This document shows positions 8,699-17,517 of a stretch of 64,000 nucleotides of DNA, piece by piece. Below the pieces are notes generated by a model. That model was not told the origin of the DNA. It ran no database searches and worked only from the letters and a program-made list of their open reading frames with translations. The stretch spans positions 96,481-160,480 of the forward strand of contig NZ_LECT01000023.1 of the NCBI RefSeq assembly GCF_001027925.1, written 5' to 3'. How positions within the stretch are numbered: the first letter of the stretch is position 1; each line of letters starts with the position of its first letter. The translations under genes were made by a program, and so were the position numbers. This stretch comes from Rhodopirellula islandica (GTDB lineage Bacteria > Planctomycetota > Planctomycetia > Pirellulales > Pirellulaceae).

Positions 8699-9930
8699 CG
8701 GTTTTTCATCTTTGGATCCAACGCGTCACGCAAACCGTCGCCTAAGAAGTTCAAAGCGAACAGGGTCATGGCCAGAGCCGCGCCTGGGAAAATCACCACC
8801 CACCAAAAAAGTTTGACGCTGGAAAGGGCTTCCACGCCGTCGTTGAGCAACAATCCCCAGGACACATCGGGCGGGGCAACGCCCAAACCCAGGAACGAGA
8901 GGAAAGCTTCGAACAGCATCACGGCGGGGATGGTCAAGGTCAGGTAAACGATGACGATGCCAAGCACGTTGGGCACCAGGTGTCGAAACACGATTCGCAT
9001 CGACGAGGCACCAATTGTGCGAGCCGACTCAATGAACTGTTCTTGACGAAGGGACAGCACTTGGCCGCGAACGACGCGTGACATCGTCAGCCAATAGATC
9101 GCACCGATGATGATGTAGAAGATCATGATTTGGTCGATGCCGTAGCTTTCCAGCCACGCTTTCACGCTCTCCTCGCCCAAGAACGTGACCAGGTAGATCA
9201 CCACAAAAATGAACGGGATCGAATACAGCATGTCGACGATCCGCATCATCGCTGCGTCCACCCAGCCACCGAAGTAGCCTGCGATCGCGCCGTAGCTGAC
9301 GCCGATCACCAAACTGACCAACGTCGCCACCACACCCACGACCAGTGAAACGCGAGCGCCCCAGAAAACTCGAGCGAGCAGGTCGCGTCCGAGTTTGTCG
9401 GTTCCAAAAATGGATGGCACCGCGTAGTCACCAAAGATCGCGACGCGAAGCTGCACCATCTTGAAGGAGATGCTGCCGAGTTGATTCCAGAGTTGGTTGA
9501 AGGGATGTTCGACTCGAATTCGGTCTTGGATCGACTCAAGCTGTTTGGCTTGTTCGGCCGGGTGGGTGGTTGCCAATGCCGCCGCAGATTCTTCGGCGAT
9601 GTTGGCTTCGAAGAGTGCCAGTTGGCTGGTCAGTTTTCTGTCGGCGAACTTCAACCCTTCCCGCGATCCCATCGTGACCGATTCGAACGAGGGTGGGAGG
9701 AAGCGGCGGTTGTTGAGGTCTTTGTCGAGCGGGCTTTGCAGCGGCAGCATCGGCGTCAGGAACGCGACCAACCCCAAACCGATCAAGAAGACCAGCGAGG
9801 TCATGGCAGGGCGGTTGCGACGCAATCGACGCCAAGCATCTTTCCAAAGCGAGACACCGCGAATCTTGCGGGATTCCTCCAGCAACTTCGCGAGCGCTTC
9901 TTCGTTCTTGCCTGAATCGGGAAGGTTCAT
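8695..9930 (-). CDS. oppC: Oligopeptide ABC transporter permease (OppC type), enlarged periplasmic loop
   Basis: The 411-residue permease has a cytoplasmic N-terminus, a first membrane helix (about residues 43-65), a long outside segment, then five further helices. The EAA-type loop is in ARTIGASSMRIVFRHLVPN. FGTDKLGRDLLARVFWGARV is the family hallmark near the second helix. Family members usually have about 300 residues; here an extra segment of roughly 100 residues (about 70-165), rich in Ala, Glu and Gln and probably helical, sits between helix 1 and the hallmark. It forms the channel with OppB. Confidence 0.93.
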   Translation of the reverse strand: MNLPDSGKNEEALAKLLEESRKIRGVSLWKDAWRRLRRNRPAMTSLVFLIGLGLVAFLTPMLPLQSPLDKDLNNRRFLPPSFESVTMGSREGLKFADRKLTSQLALFEANIAEESAAALATTHPAEQAKQLESIQDRIRVEHPFNQLWNQLGSISFKMVQLRVAIFGDYAVPSIFGTDKLGRDLLARVFWGARVSLVVGVVATLVSLVIGVSYGAIAGYFGGWVDAAMMRIVDMLYSIPFIFVVIYLVTFLGEESVKAWLESYGIDQIMIFYIIIGAIYWLTMSRVVRGQVLSLRQEQFIESARTIGASSMRIVFRHLVPNVLGIVIVYLTLTIPAVMLFEAFLSFLGLGVAPPDVSWGLLLNDGVEALSSVKLFWWVVIFPGAALAMTLFALNFLGDGLRDALDPKMKNR

Positions 9931-10856
9931 TCCAGTTCGACTCGCGGGTCAATGACAGCGTAGGCCAAGTCAACGATGGTGTTCATCACAAACAGCAGCA
10001 CGGTGTAGGTCAGCACCATGCCGGTCGCCAGCGTCGTGTCACGCTGAGTCGCGGCATAGATGAAGTGGCTGCCCATCCCGGGCAAGGCAAAGATTTTTTC
10101 CAGCACCAGCGATCCGGTCAGGACGCCCGCCGTGGCTGGACCGAGGTAGCTGACCACGGGAAGCAACGCGCCGGGAAGCACGTGTTTGATGATCACGGTG
10201 CGTTTGGGCAGTCCTTTGGCGAACGCGGTGCGAACATGTTCGCGGGTGAGCGATTCCAGCATCCCGGCTCGGGTCAGGCGGGCGATGTAGGCGGCAACGG
10301 GCAGTCCCAGACAAATCGCCGGCAGGGTGACTTGTCGAAGGGTTCCCCAGCCTGCGGCCGGGAACAGAGGGATCAAGAACACGAACAGCAAAATCGCGAT
10401 CGATGCCAACACAAAGTTGGGAATGGCGATGCCGAGCACCGCGGTTGCCATCATCGCCACGTCGGCGACGGTGCCGCGATAAACGGCCGAGATGACTCCG
10501 GCGGAAACACCCAGGATGATCGCGAAAACCAAGGCGAAGATGGCCAGCGAGGCGGAGACGGGGAAGCCTTCCGCGATGACTTGGTTGACGCTGTAATCCT
10601 CCAGCTTGATCGACCAACTGAGGTCGCCGCGGCTGAGGATGCCCCACATGTAGTCCCAGTACTGCTGCAGTGGCGGTGCATCCAGGTTGTACCGGGCACG
10701 CATCTGTTGCTCGATCGCGGGAGGCATCGCGCGCTCGGCACTGAAGGGGCTGCCGGGGGCCGCACGCATCAGCACAAACGAAACGGTGTAAACCGCCCAC
10801 AGTGTGATGGCCATCCAGCCGAGGCGTCGGACCAGGAATCCGAGCAAGTCTTTCAT
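9927..10856 (-). CDS. oppB: Oligopeptide ABC transporter permease (OppB type)
   Basis: A 309-residue membrane protein with the OppB/DppB N-terminal signature LVRRLGWMAITLWAVYTVSF, six predicted helices and the EAA loop EHVRTAFAKGLPKRTVI. The PGSP segment after the first helix is also typical. The length is normal. ATGA overlaps join it to oppA upstream and oppC downstream. It forms the inner-membrane pore with OppC for import of short peptides. Confidence 0.95.
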   Translation of the reverse strand: MKDLLGFLVRRLGWMAITLWAVYTVSFVLMRAAPGSPFSAERAMPPAIEQQMRARYNLDAPPLQQYWDYMWGILSRGDLSWSIKLEDYSVNQVIAEGFPVSASLAIFALVFAIILGVSAGVISAVYRGTVADVAMMATAVLGIAIPNFVLASIAILLFVFLIPLFPAAGWGTLRQVTLPAICLGLPVAAYIARLTRAGMLESLTREHVRTAFAKGLPKRTVIIKHVLPGALLPVVSYLGPATAGVLTGSLVLEKIFALPGMGSHFIYAATQRDTTLATGMVLTYTVLLFVMNTIVDLAYAVIDPRVELE

Positions 10857-12820
10857 GGCTTGGGTTCCAATCGAATCGTTTGAAACGGGTGCGTGTCTTG
10901 TGGTGTCGGGAACAAACCCTTGACGTGGGGTTTGATGATGTTCAGTCCGACGTAGTAATAGATTGGAATCGCAGGCAACTCATCGGCCCAGATCGTTTCG
11001 GCTTCCGCCAACAGTTCCATGCGTTTGACTTTGTCGGATTCGGACGCCGCGGCGGCCACCAGTTCGTCGTAGCGTGGGTTGTTCCAAGCGGTGTTGTTCT
11101 GCGGGCTCTTGCTGAGGAACAGGTCCAAGAACGTGTTGGGATCGGGGTAGTCGCCGTTCCAGGCGGCTCGCGAAATGTCGTACTTCTGTTGCTGGCGTTT
11201 GTCGAGGAAACTGCCCCATTCCATGTTCTGCAGGTCAGCTTTGACGTTCAGGTTGTTTTGCCATTGCTGTTGGATGACTTCCGCGATCGCCCGGTGGCTT
11301 TCGCTGGTGTTGTACAGAATCGTGAACTTGGGGAAGCCGCGTCCGCCGGGGTAACCTGCTTCGACCAGCAGTTGCTTGGCTTCTTCGAGCGATCCTCGAT
11401 TGCCTTTGACGTGCGTGTAACCGGCAATCCCAGGCGGTACCAAGGCAAAGGCAGGCTGTTGGCCAGCCTTGGTGACTTCACGCACGATCTGTTCGCGATT
11501 GATCGCCATCGAAAGCGCTTTGCGGACTCGCACGTCATCCAGTGGCGGGCGTTTGGTGTTGAGTTCGTAGTAGTACACCGACAAGTACGGCGCGCCGTGG
11601 TAATCGTCGCGTTGCTTGAGTTCTTCGATCAGGGTGACGGGCGGGTCGGTGACCCAGTCCAGTTCGCCGGTCTCGTACATGTTGAGCGCTGTGTTTTGGC
11701 TCTCGATGGAAAGGGCATCGATCGTTTCAATCCCCACGGTGTCGGCGTCGTACCATCGCTCGTCTTTGACCAAGCGGACTCGGTCGCGCAGTTTTCGAAG
11801 GCCGACTTTATAAGGGCCGCAGGTGACGATGTTCTCGGGCCGCGTCCACATCGGTTTGCCATGCTCTTCAATGCAGTGGCGAGGGACTGGGAACAGAGGG
11901 TAGTACGCGGTCAGGTACGGGAAGTACGGGAGGGGGTCGCGAAGATGGACGATCAGCGTGAATGGGTCGGGAGCTTCGACGCCACCGAGTTGATCGAAGG
12001 CGACCAGGACGGCATGGGCTCGCTGGGTGTTGTCCTTCGCCAAGGGCGTCTGCAGGTTTTTGGTGTAGGTGACCGTTTCGGTGACCTCGTCCCAGAGGAT
12101 TTCATCGCCGTCTCGTTTCGCCAGATCAACGGTGTACAGCCATTCGGATTGCCAATCGGCAGTGGCCTTGGACTTTTCTTCTTTGGAGGCGTCTTCCGGA
12201 ACGTTGGGCTGGGGCGGTTTGTCGAGCGCCTTCAGGGTGCCGTGAACGATGGTCCCACGGGGGAAGGTTTGGGGGGCTGGATCGCCGTCGATCGATTCAC
12301 CCGGGCGGTCCCACAGTTCGACTTCGACCTTGTCGCCGGGTTGGACTTCGCCGGTCGCGTAGGCTTCGGCGTGCTGGACGCCGAACAGTTGGAAGTTGTA
12401 TTCGCAGGCGGTTTCCGGATGCAGCATCCGTGTCCACGACCAGACAAAGTCAGCCGATGTGATCGGGACCCCGTCGCTCCAGGTGGCATCGTCCCGCAAG
12501 TGGAACGTGTAGGTCATGTTGTCCGGCGAGACTTCGTAAGACGAAGCGATGCCCGCCTGAGGAGTCATGGGTTGGACGCCGGTTTCTGGATCGGGGTCGC
12601 CCTCGGGCAACTCTTCCAGCAAACCGGTGAAGATGTTGAACAGAATCCGGCTTTCGGGTTGGCCGGTCGCTCGGTGTGGATCAAGCGTTTTGGGGTCGGT
12701 GCCGTTTTGAAAGCTGAAGTCAGCCGGCGGCATCGCATCAAATCGAGACGCCCAGATCAGGGACACCATCACCACGATGGCAGCCACAACCAAAAACGCT
12801 CGACGAAGTTCCAAAGGCAT
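10853..12820 (-). CDS. oppA: Oligopeptide ABC transporter substrate-binding protein
   Basis: The 655-residue product starts with a hydrophobic segment (residues 7-24) that lacks a lipobox cysteine, so it is probably membrane-anchored or cleaved. The family 5 solute-binding fold is seen in NGTDPKTLDPHRATG, TYTFHLRDDATWSDGVPIT and VRKALSMAINREQIV. E. coli OppA has about 540 residues; the extra length is an insertion around residues 150-265, rich in charged residues, that splits the first lobe. It binds extracellular peptides and delivers them to OppBC. It is the first opp gene and lies 79 nt downstream of the aminotransferase gene. Confidence 0.93.
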   Translation of the reverse strand: MPLELRRAFLVVAAIVVMVSLIWASRFDAMPPADFSFQNGTDPKTLDPHRATGQPESRILFNIFTGLLEELPEGDPDPETGVQPMTPQAGIASSYEVSPDNMTYTFHLRDDATWSDGVPITSADFVWSWTRMLHPETACEYNFQLFGVQHAEAYATGEVQPGDKVEVELWDRPGESIDGDPAPQTFPRGTIVHGTLKALDKPPQPNVPEDASKEEKSKATADWQSEWLYTVDLAKRDGDEILWDEVTETVTYTKNLQTPLAKDNTQRAHAVLVAFDQLGGVEAPDPFTLIVHLRDPLPYFPYLTAYYPLFPVPRHCIEEHGKPMWTRPENIVTCGPYKVGLRKLRDRVRLVKDERWYDADTVGIETIDALSIESQNTALNMYETGELDWVTDPPVTLIEELKQRDDYHGAPYLSVYYYELNTKRPPLDDVRVRKALSMAINREQIVREVTKAGQQPAFALVPPGIAGYTHVKGNRGSLEEAKQLLVEAGYPGGRGFPKFTILYNTSESHRAIAEVIQQQWQNNLNVKADLQNMEWGSFLDKRQQQKYDISRAAWNGDYPDPNTFLDLFLSKSPQNNTAWNNPRYDELVAAAASESDKVKRMELLAEAETIWADELPAIPIYYYVGLNIIKPHVKGLFPTPQDTHPFQTIRLEPKP

Positions 12821-12899
12821 GGCGGAAAATCAGGAGGGAGGGAAACAGGGCGTCAGCATCATGTTTCATCTTCAATGCATTGGACAGACTGTGGCTAGT

Positions 12900-14093
12900 C
12901 TATCGCAAGACAGACGCCACTGCGTTGCACAACCATTCCATCCGCGATTCATTCATGCCAGCGACGTTGATTCTGCCACTGCCGACCAAATAGACGCCAT
13001 GTTCGCTACGCAATTGGTCGACTTGCATCGGTGACAAACCGCTGAATGAGAACATGCCTTTCTGATTCAGCAAGAACGAGAAGTCTTGGTCGACTCCCGT
13101 CGCGGCCATGCCATCGACAAATTGTTTTCGCAGCGAAGCGATTCGGGTTCGCATCTCGGCGAGCTCTTCGTGCCACATCTGAGTCAGCCCTTGGTCGGCC
13201 AACACGGTGGCCACGATCGCACCGCCGTGGCGGGGTGGGTTGCTGTAGTTGGCTCGGACGACTCGCTTGAGTTGGCTGAGAGCTGCCTTGGTCGTGTCAG
13301 CGGACCCGGACACCAGGCAAGCGGTTCCGACACGTTCGCTGTACAGGCCAAAGTTCTTGCTGAATGACGAGCACACGATGGCTTCGTCGACATGCCGCAG
13401 CACGGTGCGAACGCCCGCCGCGTCTTCGTTCAGGCCAGTGCCGAAGCCTTGGTAGGCGAAGTCCAGCAGCGGGGTCAGGTTCTTTTCCGCGACGACGCTG
13501 GCGATTTGTTCCCATTGTTCCGGTGTCGGGTCGACTCCGGTTGGGTTGTGGCAACAAGCGTGCAGCAGGACCGCGTCGCCGGCCTTGGTTTTGTTCTTCA
13601 GGTCTTCGATCAAGGCGTCGAAGTCCAGCGTCTTTTTGTCCGAACCCAGGTAAGAATAGGTTTCCACGGGCAAGCCGGCAGCGGCCATGATCGCGTTGTG
13701 GTTGGCCCAGGTTGGCGTCGGCAAGAAAATCCGCAACGGTCCGCACTGAGTGGCCAGGAATTCCGCCGCCACGCGGAGGGCACCCGTGCCGCCCGGTGTC
13801 TGCACGGCAGCCACGCGTTCGGGGGCGATTTGATCGGCGAAAATCAATTGACGGGCGGCTTCGCGGTAATCCGGCAGGCCATCGATGGAGAGGTAGCCCT
13901 TGGTCGATTCGGTTTCAATGAGCCGTTTTTCGGCCTCTTTCACGCAGCGAAGCACGGGCGTGGTGCCCGAAGCGTCTTGGTACACGCCCACGGAAAGATT
14001 CATTTTGGTTTCGCGTTCATCGGCTTTGAACGCTTCAGTCAGTCCCAAAATGGCGTCGGGAGCAGCAACAGAAATGGAATCGAATCGGTGCAC
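12900..14093 (-). CDS. Aromatic/aspartate aminotransferase (class I, PLP-dependent)
   Basis: A 397-residue class I aminotransferase of the AspC/TyrB group. Visible features are NLSVGVYQDASG at the N-terminus, the PLP-phosphate region QTPGGTGALRVAAEF, HACCHNPTGVDPT, and the catalytic lysine in SSFSKNFGLYSERVG. The C-terminal GRINVAGMN carries the substrate-carboxylate-binding Arg in family position. It moves amino groups between aspartate or aromatic amino acids and 2-oxoglutarate. Specificity cannot be told from sequence alone. It lies upstream of the peptide-uptake operon on the same strand, which suggests shared control of amino acid use. Confidence 0.92.
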   Translation of the reverse strand: MHRFDSISVAAPDAILGLTEAFKADERETKMNLSVGVYQDASGTTPVLRCVKEAEKRLIETESTKGYLSIDGLPDYREAARQLIFADQIAPERVAAVQTPGGTGALRVAAEFLATQCGPLRIFLPTPTWANHNAIMAAAGLPVETYSYLGSDKKTLDFDALIEDLKNKTKAGDAVLLHACCHNPTGVDPTPEQWEQIASVVAEKNLTPLLDFAYQGFGTGLNEDAAGVRTVLRHVDEAIVCSSFSKNFGLYSERVGTACLVSGSADTTKAALSQLKRVVRANYSNPPRHGGAIVATVLADQGLTQMWHEELAEMRTRIASLRKQFVDGMAATGVDQDFSFLLNQKGMFSFSGLSPMQVDQLRSEHGVYLVGSGRINVAGMNESRMEWLCNAVASVLR

Positions 14094-14276
14094 GGGGAAA
14101 CCGAAATCTGAGTGGAGGGGAGGGAGTCGACGTCACATTGGGTCGACGGAGCCACGAGAATAACTACCCAGCCGGATTTCGCCTACACGCGGGAAAGTGC
14201 TCAGCCCGGAGTCCCAGGGTGGGGAGCACGTTCTCCGCTCTCTGCAGATTGGCCCTCGGCACTCTATGCTACCGCC

Positions 14277-15290
14277 ATGCTTGTCACTCCTGAATTGGAT
14301 CAAGCCAACCGTCGCTGGGCGGTTGGCATCTCGGTCGCCTTCGCCCTGCTGGTCGTTGGCGTCGCGTTCGTTCGCCCCTGGGCTCTCGCTGCGTTGCCGT
14401 TGGCGTGGGCCCTGCATTGGTGGTTCCGCCGGCGAACGGTGCGTCGATTGAAAGTCATGGCCTCGCCCTTCCCGGACGTTTGGGAAGCCGCGCTGCAAAC
14501 GCATGTCGTGTACTACCGCATGCTCGACGAGGATCAACGCGAGGGTTTCCGCAATCGCATGAAGGTCTTTTTGGACGAGGTCGCCATCACGGGAATCCGC
14601 ACCGACGTCGATGAAACGACGCGAGCCCTGGTGGGTGCCAGCGCGGTGATCCCGATCATGGGGCTGGACGACTTCGAGTACTCGGGATTGGGCGAAGTGC
14701 TGATCTACCCCGGGTCCTTTGGTGCGGATTATCAGACCGAAGGTGACAGCGACAAAAACACGTTGGGGATGATCGGCGTGAATCACCTGAGCGGGGTGAT
14801 GATTTTGTCCAAGCCTTCTTTGCTGGCTGGATTCTCAAACCCGGGTGACAAACGCAACGTTGGCATTCACGAGTTCGCTCACTTGGTCGACAAAGCGGAC
14901 GGCGAAGTCGATGGGATTCCCGCGTCGGCTTCGTCGGAAGTCACCGAGCCGTGGGTGAAGTGGGTGGGGGAAGAGTTGCAATCCGAGGGAACGCGTTCAG
15001 GGATCGACGATTACGCGTACACCAACGAGGCGGAGTACTTCGCTGTGCTGTCAGAGTACTTCTTTGAGAAACCAGCCCAGTTGCAAGCCAAGAACCCAAA
15101 GCTCTACGCGATGCTTCGCAAAATGTACCACCAGGATCCCAAGCGTCTGTTTCGCGGTCGTCGCAAACGTCGCGGGAAAGTCCACCGCAACGACCCGTGC
15201 CCTTGCGGCAGCGGAGACAAGTTCAAGCACTGCTGCCGCCGCAAGACCATGCAAGGCTTGCCACGCCCTCGGGGCACTCAAAAAGAGTAG
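14277..15290 (+). CDS. MtfA-like zinc metallopeptidase with membrane helices and SEC-C tail
   Basis: From ATG 14277 the product has 337 residues. Two close hydrophobic segments (about residues 14-45) are followed by a MtfA-type (peptidase M90) domain: FPDVWEAALQTHVVYY, the zinc site GIHEFAHLVDKADGEVDG, and NEAEYFAVLSEYFFE near the C-terminal end of the domain. The tail ends with a SEC-C zinc motif, RNDPCPCGSGDKFKHCC. MtfA in E. coli is a soluble peptidase linked to the Mlc glucose regulator and lacks both additions. An upstream in-frame ATG at 14112 would add 55 unlikely residues. The stop TAG lies inside a dispersed repeat (GAGTAGAACA). Confidence 0.88.
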   Translation: MLVTPELDQANRRWAVGISVAFALLVVGVAFVRPWALAALPLAWALHWWFRRRTVRRLKVMASPFPDVWEAALQTHVVYYRMLDEDQREGFRNRMKVFLDEVAITGIRTDVDETTRALVGASAVIPIMGLDDFEYSGLGEVLIYPGSFGADYQTEGDSDKNTLGMIGVNHLSGVMILSKPSLLAGFSNPGDKRNVGIHEFAHLVDKADGEVDGIPASASSEVTEPWVKWVGEELQSEGTRSGIDDYAYTNEAEYFAVLSEYFFEKPAQLQAKNPKLYAMLRKMYHQDPKRLFRGRRKRRGKVHRNDPCPCGSGDKFKHCCRRKTMQGLPRPRGTQKE

Positions 15291-15310
15291 AACATTTGTC
15301 CTCAAATGTT
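15285..15310 (+). repeat. Hairpin repeat, family GAGTAGAACAGTTG, supplying the mtfA-like stop codon
   Basis: GAGTAG followed by AACATTTG-TCCT-CAAATGTT, a perfect 8-bp stem. The TAG of the repeat is the stop codon of the preceding gene. The stem sequence differs from the consensus AACAGTTG in a compensated pair of positions, which argues that the hairpin itself is selected. Confidence 0.85.
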
Positions 15311-15402
15311 TGCGTGTCTGATGAGTGTCGTCGAGCAGCGTGAAGCGAACGGTTTGGAGCTGAATCGGGTGCGACGAGGCTTGGTGGTGGAGGCCTGCTC
15401 GA

Positions 15403-15430
15403 CGGAACAGTTGAGACAACTGTTCTACTC
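15403..15430 (-). repeat. Hairpin repeat, family GAGTAGAACAGTTG (inverted copy)
   Basis: The minus strand reads GAGTAGAACAGTTGTCTCAA followed by CTGTTCCGTC. It faces the copy at 15285-15310, so the two bracket about 90 nt of non-coding sequence. Confidence 0.85.
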
Positions 15431-15475
15431 TGATCTGGTGCTCCCTTTGGTCCGACATGGATGCCAGGCCATTGC

Positions 15476-16642
15476 TCACATCGCGTCGTCTGAAATCGGT
15501 TCGCGGCCGCGAGGTGTCATCAGCGATTGCCAAACACGGTGGTCGATCGTTTCCGAAATGAATCGGGTGCCGCCGTCAGCCATGGCTGCGTTGACTCCTT
15601 CGATATGTGCCGACGACGGGCGAGCCAAGTCGGCGGCGTTGGTGGAATTCATCTGCATCGTTTCAGTGAGCGCACGTTCCCCGTTGATCCGGTGAATCTC
15701 GCGGGGTTGCTTGTTGTTGCTCCAGTCCACCCCGTGCCAAACCATCGTGTTGGTGAACCGGCTGAGTGTGGGGTAAAGCACTTCGTCGGGATGGTTCTCG
15801 AAGGTCAGATCCTCATCGTTGACGAATCCCGATCGATGCCAGGAAAGCGCATGAAGCGATTCGGAGAAAAGGACCGTGTTGCCCGCTCCATCGCGAATGT
15901 CATCCAATTGAATTGGTTTCGCGATCGGAACGCGGGCCTCTGCGTCGGATCGTTCCAAGCGAGCGGAAACCTGGTTCCCAAGGGCTCCGAATTGTTTGCT
16001 CATCGATTCAGCGAACGTGACGGTTTTGGTTGTGCCGTCGGGATGAAAGATGGCGTGTTGGCCCGAGATCATGTCGTTCGGTGGGAAGAAGACACCCGCG
16101 TTGGCGACGTAACTGTTGCGTCCGTCGTCTTCACTTTGGGTGGGATCCGTTGGGCACTGCATGATCGCCAGGTTGGGTGCCGCCAGCGGGTGAAAGCCTT
16201 GCCCGCTGAATCCGGTGGTGGAACCTTCGGCCTGAGTGAGGATCGGGAAGCGGTCCTCAGTCCAGTGTTCGTAGGTTGGTTGAGCGTCCAGCCAAGGCAG
16301 CAGGGCGACTGCCCAGGTTCCGATCTTGCGGTGAGGGGAGAGGTTTTGCGAGTTCGCTTCGGGGGAATCGGCGGAGGGATCAACCAAAGACGAAAGGACC
16401 GTTTCAGTTTCGGGATCCCAACCAAAGTGGCCGAACTCCATCGCCCATCCCGGCAGTTGGTCCTTGGCAGCGGAGTACTGGATCGCAGCCAAGCTCAGGT
16501 TTTTGATTTGGGTGGAGCATTGGTTTCGGCGACCACTATGTGGTCCGTTGATCGCCGGCAACAGCAGTGCCATCACAATCACGATGCAAATCAAAACCAC
16601 TGCCACTTCCAGCAGCGTCAGTCCGGATCGATTGCCTGTCAT
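15476..16642 (-). CDS. DUF1559 prepilin-type secreted protein
   Basis: From ATG 16642 the product (388 residues) starts MTGNRSGLTLLEVAVVLICI, a type IV prepilin-like N-terminal methylation signal. The region after the helix (RRNQCSTQIKNLSLAAIQY) and the C-terminal NAAMADGGTRFI followed by VWQSLMTPRG are the marks of DUF1559, a family greatly expanded in planctomycetes. These proteins are thought to be processed by prepilin peptidase and exported as pseudopilin-like surface proteins; the role is unknown. An in-frame ATG at 16690 is less suited because the prepilin leader would be too long. Confidence 0.9.
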   Translation of the reverse strand: MTGNRSGLTLLEVAVVLICIVIVMALLLPAINGPHSGRRNQCSTQIKNLSLAAIQYSAAKDQLPGWAMEFGHFGWDPETETVLSSLVDPSADSPEANSQNLSPHRKIGTWAVALLPWLDAQPTYEHWTEDRFPILTQAEGSTTGFSGQGFHPLAAPNLAIMQCPTDPTQSEDDGRNSYVANAGVFFPPNDMISGQHAIFHPDGTTKTVTFAESMSKQFGALGNQVSARLERSDAEARVPIAKPIQLDDIRDGAGNTVLFSESLHALSWHRSGFVNDEDLTFENHPDEVLYPTLSRFTNTMVWHGVDWSNNKQPREIHRINGERALTETMQMNSTNAADLARPSSAHIEGVNAAMADGGTRFISETIDHRVWQSLMTPRGREPISDDAM

Positions 16643-16690
16643 CGTCGCACCTCGCAGTTCAGGGAATTGGGAACAGCGTCTCAGGTGCAT

Positions 16691-17010
16691 TGTAAGCCAG
16701 ATCAGTCACTGGCGTTCGTAGGCCAGGTTCCACCTGGCGTTGGACTTTGGTGAGCGGTTGTTGGCAGGTCAACACGCTCGAGCAATCGTAGGCCGGACCC
16801 AGCGAAGCGTTGTTCCGGCAACCCAGGTCCACATCATCGCGGCCGCAACCACCACGACTGCCGGAGCGGCGTCCCTCCGGTCCTTGGTCCGGCCTACAAC
16901 TGCTGGACGGCTCGCTTTGTTCCAAAGCATCGGCGCGGTTGCCATGTAAAACATGGCCTACGATCTGAGGCGTCGTAGCCGGATTCGCCGGGATTTGGAC
17001 GCGAACCCTC
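16691..17010. repeat. Intergenic repeats, GTAGGCCAGG family fragments
   Basis: A gap of about 320 nt that contains GTAGGCCAGGTTCCACCTGG near 16717 and, at about 16914-16963, GCTTTGTTCCAAAGCATCGG followed by GGTTGCCATGTAAAACATGGCCTAC. Between them are GTAGGCCGGACCC and GGTCCGGCCTAC, inverse copies of a variant palindrome. No gene is supported. Confidence 0.8.
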
Positions 17011-17403
17011 TCAATCGGTGGCGTTTTTTGCGAGTCGTTCTTCGATGATGCTGACCAGCTGTCTGGGGCTGAAGGGTTTGCTGACCAGGGAAACCAAGCC
17101 GGGGCGTTCGACGATTTTGTCCGGGTCGATTTCAAAGCCCTTGGCCGTGCAGAGGACAATCACTGAAATCGGCGACGTTTCGACCACGCGGCCGATCAGC
17201 TCGACTCCACTCAGAGCGGGCATTTCGTGGTCGGTGACCAGAGCATCGAACTTTTCGCTGGACTGAATCATGTCCCAGGCCAGTTGCCCATCTGCGACCG
17301 CGGTCACATCCATTCCGGCGCGGTCCAAGGTGAATTGCAGCAAATGTCGCAGGACGGGGTCGTCTTCCGCGATCAAAACCCGTTTTTTTTGTGCAGCATT
17401 CAT
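17011..17403 (-). CDS. Single-domain response regulator (CheY-like receiver)
   Basis: The 130-residue product is only a receiver domain: KRVLIAEDDPVLRHLL with the acidic pair, phospho-acceptor Asp in ALVTDHEMPALSG, the conserved Thr in VLCTAKG, and Lys in LVSKPFSPRQL. There is no output domain. Such proteins act as phosphotransfer intermediates or bind a partner protein. No histidine kinase gene is adjacent, so the partner is unknown. It is divergent from the TPR-like gene at 17518 across a 114-nt gap. Confidence 0.93.
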   Translation of the reverse strand: MNAAQKKRVLIAEDDPVLRHLLQFTLDRAGMDVTAVADGQLAWDMIQSSEKFDALVTDHEMPALSGVELIGRVVETSPISVIVLCTAKGFEIDPDKIVERPGLVSLVSKPFSPRQLVSIIEERLAKNATD

Positions 17404-17447
17404 GTTTTTTTGCGTTCATTCATGGGGGTGTGCCGGCCTTGCTTGTC

Positions 17448-17477
17448 TTGACGTTAAGTTCCGGCGATTTCTATACT
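17448..17477 (+). promoter_or_regulatory. Sigma70-type promoter for the gene at 17518
   Basis: TTGACG (17448-17453) and TATACT (17472-17477) are separated by 18 nt, close to the housekeeping consensus. It lies 41 nt upstream of the ATG. Confidence 0.65.
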
Positions 17478-17517
17478 TCGGGCTCACGGATTCGAATCCC
17501 TTCACCCCTGCGAACGT

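Noticed and set aside
10880..12898. 672-codon open frame antisense to oppA
   Set aside because: It is opposite a well-supported oppA gene and has no family motifs.
17011..17403. Pairing of the CheY-like receiver with the RegB kinase
   Set aside because: The two genes are 30 kb apart and RegA is a better partner.
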